Below, piece after piece: positions 1-4,394 of a stretch of DNA of 7,184 nt (position 1 is its first letter; every line of letters starts with the position of its first letter). The notes under the pieces were generated by a model. It did no database searches, was not told the DNA's origin, and saw only the letters and a list, made by a program, of their open reading frames with translations. Source of the stretch: Anaerolineales bacterium (lineage in GTDB: Bacteria; Chloroflexota; Anaerolineae; Promineifilales; Promineifilaceae). The stretch is taken from assembly GCA_020432595.1 (NCBI GenBank), contig JAGQGA010000274.1:1-7184 (forward strand), read 5' to 3'. The position numbers were made by a program, and so were the translations under genes.

Positions 1-5
1 GAATC

Positions 6-30
6 ATCTGTGTTTTTCCCATCCGTGTTT
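6..30. repeat. Imperfect tandem repeat, 15-bp period
   Basis: ATCTGTGTTT at 6-15 recurs as ATCCGTGTTT at 21-30 with one mismatch. The unit starts near the window edge, so the element may extend to the left. No function is evident; it may be the end of a longer intergenic repeat array. Confidence 0.4.
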
Positions 31-38
31 ACAAAATT

Positions 39-58
39 ATCGACAAAAAATTGTCGAT
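39..58. repeat. Perfect 8-bp inverted repeat upstream of nadV
   Basis: ATCGACAA (39-46) and TTGTCGAT (51-58) are perfect inverted repeats around a loop of four A. The stem is AT-rich and no T-run follows on either strand, so it is a weak terminator candidate. It lies 30 bp upstream of the nadV -35 box, where a regulator site is also possible. Confidence 0.45.
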
Positions 59-87
59 GCTGGTGCGTAAGTGCCTATCATTTCCCC

Positions 88-116
88 TTGACAAAGTGTC
101 TTATGGACACTACACT
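88..116 (+). promoter_or_regulatory. Probable sigma-70-type promoter of nadV
   Basis: A consensus -35 box TTGACA (88-93) is followed after exactly 17 bp by TACACT (111-116), which matches the -10 consensus at four of six positions. Transcription would start near 123, leaving a leader of about 35 nt before the nadV ATG. The two operator-like palindromes overlap this promoter, which supports it being the regulated start. Confidence 0.65.
93..113. promoter_or_regulatory. Operator-like palindrome 1 (candidate NrtR box)
   Basis: The arms AGTGT (95-99) and ACACT (107-111) flank a 7-bp centre; the inner bases extend this to AGTGTC/GACACT. The site fills the spacer between the -35 and -10 boxes, so a bound protein would block RNA polymerase. 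NrtR repressors of NAD metabolism are known, as I recall, to bind 21-bp palindromes with a GT-N7-AC core, which this site fits. The assignment to NrtR is inferred; no regulator gene lies in the window. Confidence 0.55.
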
Positions 117-119
117 ACA

Positions 120-140
120 AAAGTGTACCAGAAACACTAA
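120..140. promoter_or_regulatory. Operator-like palindrome 2 (candidate NrtR box)
   Basis: This is a second copy of the AGTGT-N7-ACACT arrangement, with arms at 122-126 and 134-138, 27 bp downstream of the first. The outer bases match as well: both copies read AAAGTGT on the left and ACACTA on the right, while the 7-bp centres differ. It covers the predicted transcription start. Conserved arms with a divergent centre are what a dimeric repressor site should show. Confidence 0.55.
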
Positions 141-147
141 TTATCAA

Positions 148-153
148 AGGTGA
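148..153 (+). promoter_or_regulatory. Ribosome binding site of nadV
   Basis: AGGTGA is complementary to the 16S anti-Shine-Dalgarno tail and ends 4 nt before the ATG at 158, which supports that start. Confidence 0.7.
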
Positions 154-157
154 AATA

Positions 158-1549
158 ATGACCAAGCGAAACCTGATTTTGGCAACCGATGCCTATAAAC
201 ATACTCACTGGAAACAATATCCACCGCGCACCGAGCGCGTTTATTCTTATTTGGAAAGTCGCGGCGGGCGGTTTGATGAAACCCTCTTTTTTGGGCTGCA
301 ATATTACCTGCGAGAATATTTGGCGGGGGTGGTCATTGAGCCGTGGATGGTAGATGAGGCGGAGGCGTTTTGCCGTAAGCTGTTTGGGGCGGATTATTTT
401 AACCGAGAGGGGTGGGACTGGATTGTGCGGGAGCATAACGGCCGTTTACCCCTCCGCATCAAAGCCGTCGCCGAAGGCACGGTTATTCCCGTCCGCAACG
501 TCCTCGCCACCGTGGGAAACACCGATGAGCGCGTTCCCTTCCTCACCAACTTCATTGAAACCCTGCTTATGAAAGTGTGGTACCCCACCACCGTCGCCAC
601 CCTAAGCTGGCAAATCAAGCAGCGTTTGGGGCAATATGCCACCCTCACCGGGGCGGAATGGAACCCGTTTTTCCTCAACGACTTTGGCTTTCGCGGCGTT
701 TCCTCCACTGAAAGTGCCGGGCTGGGCGGCATGGCCCATCTGGTCAACTTTTGGGGAACCGACACGCTGGCGGGCATCGAATATGCCATGCGTTACTATG
801 ACAGCGACGTGTGCGGCTTTTCCGTGATGGCGGCTGAGCATTCGACCGTCACTTCCTGGGGACGCGAGCATGAGTTGGAGGCGTATCGCCACTTTATTGA
901 GCAGTTCCCCACTGGCCTCATGTCAGTGGTAGCCGATTCGTTTGACATTTATCACGCCGTTGACCAGCTTTTTGGCGTGGAACTTAAAGATGAGATTTTG
1001 GCGCGGGACGGCAAATTTGTGGTGCGCCCCGACAGCGGCGACCCGCCGACAATGTCGGTGGCGGTGCTGGAACGGCTGTGGCAGCGGTTTGGCGGCACGG
1101 TCAACGCGCAGGGGTACAAGGTGCTGAACCCCAAAATTGGCATGATCTATGGCGATGGCATTGATTACGACAGCATTGGCGATATTTTGGCAGCGGTGAG
1201 TGGGGCTGGCTTTAATGTGGATAACATTGTGTTTGGCATGGGCGGGGCACTACTGCAAAAGTTAGACCGCGATACGCATAAATTTGCCTTCAAGGCGAGC
1301 GCGGTGAAGGTGGCGGGGGCGTGGCGGGACGTGTACAAAGACCCGGTGAGCGACCCTGGCAAGTCGTCGAAGCGGGGGCGGTTGAAGCTGGTGCGGGATG
1401 GTTGGGGTGGGTATGAAACGGTGGCCGAAGCCGATTCGCGGCCGGATGAGCTGGTGACGGTGTTTGAAAATGGCGACATTCTGCACCACTACAGTTTTGA
1501 CGACGTGAGAGCGCGAAGTGAGCGACAGGAGGCAGTTTGGGCTGGTTAA
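158..1549 (+). CDS. nadV: Nicotinamide phosphoribosyltransferase (NAMPT/NadV)
   Basis: This 463-residue cytosolic enzyme condenses nicotinamide with PRPP to give NMN and pyrophosphate, the first step of NAD salvage from nicotinamide. The length is close to that of bacterial NadV and slightly below human NAMPT (491). Family motifs appear in order: LATDAYKHTHWKQYPP near residue 8; NDFGFRGVSS at 174-183 (nicotinamide-stacking Phe and an Arg); GTDTLAG at 200-206 (Asp202 matches human Asp219); AAEHSTVTSWG at 225-235, whose His228 matches the phosphorylated catalytic His247; VVRPDSGDP at 288-296 (PRPP-binding Arg and Asp); FGMGGALLQKL at 359-369; and KDPVSDPGKSSKRGRL near 394. All key residues are intact. 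The ATG has a good ribosome binding site and a promoter with paired operator-like sites. It appears monocistronic, ending at a hairpin. Residues and mapping to human NAMPT are from memory of the family. Confidence 0.95.
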   Translation: MTKRNLILATDAYKHTHWKQYPPRTERVYSYLESRGGRFDETLFFGLQYYLREYLAGVVIEPWMVDEAEAFCRKLFGADYFNREGWDWIVREHNGRLPLRIKAVAEGTVIPVRNVLATVGNTDERVPFLTNFIETLLMKVWYPTTVATLSWQIKQRLGQYATLTGAEWNPFFLNDFGFRGVSSTESAGLGGMAHLVNFWGTDTLAGIEYAMRYYDSDVCGFSVMAAEHSTVTSWGREHELEAYRHFIEQFPTGLMSVVADSFDIYHAVDQLFGVELKDEILARDGKFVVRPDSGDPPTMSVAVLERLWQRFGGTVNAQGYKVLNPKIGMIYGDGIDYDSIGDILAAVSGAGFNVDNIVFGMGGALLQKLDRDTHKFAFKASAVKVAGAWRDVYKDPVSDPGKSSKRGRLKLVRDGWGGYETVAEADSRPDELVTVFENGDILHHYSFDDVRARSERQEAVWAG

Positions 1550-1555
1550 CAAGGC

Positions 1556-1588
1556 TGGTGCGTTGTGCCAGTCACGCACAACGCACCA
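1556..1588. terminator. Bidirectional hairpin between convergent nadV and attH-like genes
   Basis: TGGTGCGTTGTGC (1556-1568) pairs perfectly with 1576-1588 around a 7-nt loop, giving a 13-bp GC-rich stem. It starts 6 nt after the nadV stop and ends 8 nt before the opposing gene's stop, the expected place for a shared terminator. Neither side has a clear T-run, so termination may be factor-assisted, or the hairpin may protect 3' ends. Confidence 0.7.
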
Positions 1589-1596
1589 ATCCTCCG

Positions 1597-2754
1597 TTAA
1601 ATTCGCCCAACCATTGACCCAGCATAGCCCGTCATTTCGATGTAGCCTTTAGCGGTAATCGGCCGGCCGTCAAGCGTACCGTTAAACTGGACGGCTCCTT
1701 CCCAGTAGACGGTGGTGCCAGTTAGCTCCTGGTTGGGCATTAACGGCCGTCCTTCTACATCCAGCCCCAATTCCCTCACCCGCAGCCGCCACCCCATCGG
1801 GTACGTTGCCCCCGATGCCTCACTCGTCCAGCGGTCTAACACATCCAGTTGCCAACTGCCTGCCGTCACAAGCTGCGTTGAGCCGTCGGGCTGTACAAAA
1901 ATGCCGTCCGGCACAAAGGTAAGTGAGCCATCCTGCCGCCGAATTTGCACCAGCATCAACGCCGCGCCGTTGTCAAACTGGAGCGAGAACCAATCCCAGC
2001 CGACGGCATCGGCGGTGAGGGCGTTGGTGGAATATTCGTGGTCTTTCCAGGCCACGCCTGTCACCTCAACCGTCCCCTCCGGCAGCGTCACCGTGCCGCG
2101 CACCTGCTGCTGCACAATCGAATAGTAGTAGGAGGCATTGCCCGGCTCTGACCCCTTTTGGCTCAGACCACCGTCCCCCTGCAAAACGGGGGGCAGGGTT
2201 TGGTTCAGCAGCAGGTCAATGGCAACCTCCTCGGTTTTGGCCTGTAGCCGCACCTGCCCCGCCACCGTTTCAGCCATAGACCAATCTTCTAGCCAGATGC
2301 GGTACGGTTCGGCTTGCGCTCCAGCCAGCCCGGCGGCTCCTCGGCTAAACCGTTCGCGCTCGTAAAAACGGCCGTTTTCCCCATCGCTCACCGTAAAATG
2401 CGCCAAATACACCTGGTTCGTGCGCCAATCCGATTCCGTGTCGGTAGCTTCGGCAGTAAGAGCGCGGCGGAAGATGGTGAATTGGAAGCCAAACGGCCGT
2501 CCAGCGGCCGTCTCCAAATTCCCCGTGTAATACCACCACTCTGTTTGGTAATCCTCATGCGCCCCCAGATCGCGGGGGAACTGCACGGCGTTTGGCTCAG
2601 TGGCGCGGGCAAAGGGGTTGCCGTTGCTGTCGGCGGGCAGGGAGAGGAAGGAGGTGGTGGGGGGAGAAACGGCCGTTTCCCCTCCACGCCCCCACAGCCA
2701 CCAGCCAGTAGCCAGCAAAAACAGTAAAATCACAAACCCAACTCGTTTCACCAT
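1597..2754 (-). CDS. AttH/CrtC-type lipocalin-like protein, membrane-anchored or secreted
   Basis: A 385-residue protein of the AttH / carotenoid 1,2-hydratase-like family (COG5621-type 'predicted secreted hydrolase'). Residues 5-21 form a hydrophobic signal peptide or anchor after a basic start, with no lipobox Cys, so the body should lie outside the membrane. Family motifs: HEDYQTEWWYYTGNL at 66-80, GFQFTIFR at 89-96, AHFTVSD at 118-124, RFSRGAAGLAG at 135-145, GVAWKDHEYST at 233-243, GWDWFSLQFDNG at 252-263, and a C-terminal YWEGAVQFNG plus GYIEMTGY. These describe two lipocalin-like beta-barrel halves. No substrate is assigned: related proteins include carotenoid hydratases, but no carotenoid genes are visible. 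AttH-like proteins often adjoin FtsX permeases; here one lies further right on the same strand. The start is ATG at 2754 or TTG at 2757. Confidence 0.85.
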   Translation of the reverse strand: MVKRVGFVILLFLLATGWWLWGRGGETAVSPPTTSFLSLPADSNGNPFARATEPNAVQFPRDLGAHEDYQTEWWYYTGNLETAAGRPFGFQFTIFRRALTAEATDTESDWRTNQVYLAHFTVSDGENGRFYERERFSRGAAGLAGAQAEPYRIWLEDWSMAETVAGQVRLQAKTEEVAIDLLLNQTLPPVLQGDGGLSQKGSEPGNASYYYSIVQQQVRGTVTLPEGTVEVTGVAWKDHEYSTNALTADAVGWDWFSLQFDNGAALMLVQIRRQDGSLTFVPDGIFVQPDGSTQLVTAGSWQLDVLDRWTSEASGATYPMGWRLRVRELGLDVEGRPLMPNQELTGTTVYWEGAVQFNGTLDGRPITAKGYIEMTGYAGSMVGRI

Positions 2755-2765
2755 CAATAAACCAT

Positions 2766-2771
2766 TCCCTT
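2766..2771 (-). promoter_or_regulatory. Ribosome binding site of the attH-like gene
   Basis: On the minus strand AAGGGA lies 8 nt before a TTG (2757) and 11 nt before the ATG (2754). The spacing slightly favours TTG and codon preference favours ATG; the proteins differ by one residue. Confidence 0.5.
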
Positions 2772-2795
2772 GGTCAATACCATAAAATCTTTCAT

Positions 2796-2930
2796 TTGAT
2801 AATAGCTCGCTTATCTGCCGCAGGGCAGGTTGCCATACTAACTATTGTGTCGTTGTCGCTCACCATCATTTCTTGTGCAGGCGCAGCACCATCTGATGCA
2901 GGTGCGATGTTATCTAAAAGTGTAACATAA
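2796..2930 (+). other. Possible relic or micro-ORF with a lipoprotein leader
   Basis: From TTG at 2796 a 44-codon frame runs to TAA at 2928-2930. Its product has an early Arg, a hydrophobic stretch VAILTIVSLSLTIIS, then Cys27 followed by AGAAPSDAG. The I-I-S-C sequence fits a lipobox, and small residues after the Cys are typical of a lipoprotein linker. There is no Shine-Dalgarno sequence and no ATG, and the frame stops 18 codons after the Cys. It could be the decayed front end of a lost lipoprotein gene, a tiny lipoprotein, or chance. Confidence 0.2.
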
Positions 2931-3040
2931 ATGCTGCCTCATTTTATTTTCATCGTCCTCTTATTCATGAGCAGGAAAATCTACCAATAGCATTCAGCGA
3001 GTGCTAAATCTTGCCATTGTATAAGGTAAACAGACAAAAA

Positions 3041-4237
3041 ATGAATAAGAAAGCTATGTTGAATAAAGTACCCCAAATAACTCTTTTCTTTTGGGTGATT
3101 AAGGTCTTGTGTACAACCATTGGAGAAACAGCATCCGATTTTCTCAATGTGAATCTAAACTTTGGCCTTTATGGAACGGCCGTTGTTATGGGCATATTCC
3201 TAGCCGTAATGCTCATTCTGCAATTTCGTGCGCGAAAATATACCCCCAGTTTATACTGGCTGTCTGTAGTTTTAATTAGCGTTTTTGGCACGCTTATAAC
3301 CGACATTTTAACTGATAATCTGCACTTTCCCCTGGAAGCAAGCACTATCCTTTTTAGTATCGCTTTAGCAAGCACTTTTGCAATTTGGTACTCGCAGGAG
3401 GGGACAATTTCAATTCATTCCATTTATACAACCCAGCGGGAATCTTTCTACTGGCTTGCCATTCTTTTCACGTTTGCCTTAGGCACAGCGTCTGGCGACT
3501 TAATGGCCGAAGGGCTAAGTTTGGGGTATCTAACAACAGGGCTGATTGTATGCGCCACAATCATCGCGGTGGCTGTCGCTTGGCGGCTGGGGCTTGATGG
3601 GGATCTCTCGTTTTGGATCGCCTACATTTTAACGCGCCCCCTGGGAGCATCCATTGGTGACTATCTTTCCCAAGACCCAGCTTTTGGAGGTTTAGGCTTG
3701 GGGGCAGCCATCACCAGTGCGGTCTTTCTCGCTGGCATTGTCGCCGTTGTAACCTTTTTGACCATTACCCAATATGATTTGGAAGCTACATCGCCCGCTG
3801 CTGTTGAAAACAAGCCCAAGAGATTCCCCGTCACGTGGCAGGTGGCTGGCGTTGTCGCCACATTGATGATTCTGTCCCTAGGAGGATATTATGGGCGTTC
3901 GGCTCAACTGTCAGCCCTGGAAGCTGCCCATGCGGCATTCGGGGTCTCCTTAGGGGATTTGTCTCCTTTCCGCCAGATTACGAAAGATACACTAACCTTG
4001 GTGCAGAATAACGACTTGAATCAGGCCAAAACACGCATCGCTGACCTAGAAACGGCTTGGGATAATGCACAGTCCACCCTGAAACCAATGAATTCTGGCA
4101 ACTGGTTTACCATGGACGCGGCCATTGACGATGCCTTAAAAAGTCTCCGTGCCAGTCATCCTGATGCCACACAATGTGCTGCATCCCTACAAGCATTGCT
4201 CAGTGTGATTGATTCCCTTGATCCTCAACCGGGGTGA
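3041..4237 (+). CDS. DUF347-repeat (COG4705-like) membrane protein with extra C-terminal domain
   Basis: An integral membrane protein of unknown function, 398 residues from the ATG at 3041. The membrane part holds four copies of an aromatic-Trp ... Gly-x(4)-Asp repeat: FFWVIKVLCTTIGETASDFL (~16-35), LYWLSVVLISVFGTLITDIL (~71-90), FYWLAILFTFALGTASGDLM (~135-154) and SFWIAYILTRPLGASIGDYL (~189-208). Each is followed by another helix, giving about eight segments, the DUF347 pattern. A further helix (VAGVVATLMILSLGGYYG) leads into a soluble, mostly helical tail of about 110 residues. The start is unsettled: ATG 3041 and ATG 3056 are plausible, and homologues as I recall begin near MLNKVPQ; TTG 3011 has no ribosome site. 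The 5' half is roughly 35-40% GC against about 65% in neighbours, and it carries one copy of the iterated palindrome, which hints at acquisition from elsewhere. Confidence 0.8.
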   Translation: MNKKAMLNKVPQITLFFWVIKVLCTTIGETASDFLNVNLNFGLYGTAVVMGIFLAVMLILQFRARKYTPSLYWLSVVLISVFGTLITDILTDNLHFPLEASTILFSIALASTFAIWYSQEGTISIHSIYTTQRESFYWLAILFTFALGTASGDLMAEGLSLGYLTTGLIVCATIIAVAVAWRLGLDGDLSFWIAYILTRPLGASIGDYLSQDPAFGGLGLGAAITSAVFLAGIVAVVTFLTITQYDLEATSPAAVENKPKRFPVTWQVAGVVATLMILSLGGYYGRSAQLSALEAAHAAFGVSLGDLSPFRQITKDTLTLVQNNDLNQAKTRIADLETAWDNAQSTLKPMNSGNWFTMDAAIDDALKSLRASHPDATQCAASLQALLSVIDSLDPQPG

Positions 4238-4281
4238 AATTGGGGTGCCTACTGTTATTATCTTTAATGGGTCACAAGTTT

Positions 4282-4321
4282 ACGGCCGTTTTTCTGCAAA
4301 GTGTGTGAGGAAAACGGCCGT
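4282..4321. terminator. Hairpin built from two iterated palindromes, between convergent genes
   Basis: Two ACGGCCGT copies (4282-4289 and 4314-4321) have complementary inner flanks, so 4282-4295 pairs with 4308-4321 over 14 bp (one G:T) around a 12-nt loop. It lies between the stops of the DUF347 gene (4237) and the FtsX gene (4395). The arm contains TTTTT but no T-run follows the stem, so it is an atypical bidirectional terminator candidate. Each arm is also self-complementary and could form its own small hairpin. Confidence 0.55.
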
Positions 4322-4377
4322 TACCGTTGACTGCACCCTAACCCTCCTGCCAACCGCCACCATAGCCGCACCATAGA

Positions 4378-4392
4378 GCGTATGCGATACGC
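4378..4392. repeat. Small inverted repeat at the 3' end of the FtsX gene
   Basis: GCGTAT (4378-4383) and ATACGC (4387-4392) form a 6-bp stem with a 3-nt loop two bases past the permease stop. On the minus strand the stop codon itself lies in GTAGGGGCGTAT. This resembles a dispersed TAGGGGCGTAT inverted-repeat family that I recall from bacterial intergenic regions; only one arm is well preserved here. Confidence 0.45.
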
Positions 4393-4394
4393 CC

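Larger units (their letters stand above)
2758..3040. other. Intergenic gap between divergent attH-like and DUF347 genes
   Basis: This AT-richer spacer must hold promoters for both divergent genes, but I found no convincing -35/-10 pair on either strand; TATAAG at 3020-3025 lacks a recognisable -35. It contains a short hairpin CTGCC-N4-GGCAG (2815-2828) and an imperfect duplication: CACCATC at 2861-2867 recurs at 2887-2893, followed in each copy by a TGCAGG element. It also holds the lipoprotein-leader-like frame listed separately. Confidence 0.5.

Noticed and set aside
394..789. A 131-codon open frame antisense to nadV
   Set aside because: nadV is intact with all catalytic motifs over this stretch, and the antisense product shows no recognisable fold or ribosome site.
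3011..3040. TTG at 3011 as the start of the DUF347 gene
   Set aside because: No ribosome binding site precedes it, and the added ten residues are not part of the family core. ATG 3041 or 3056 is preferred.
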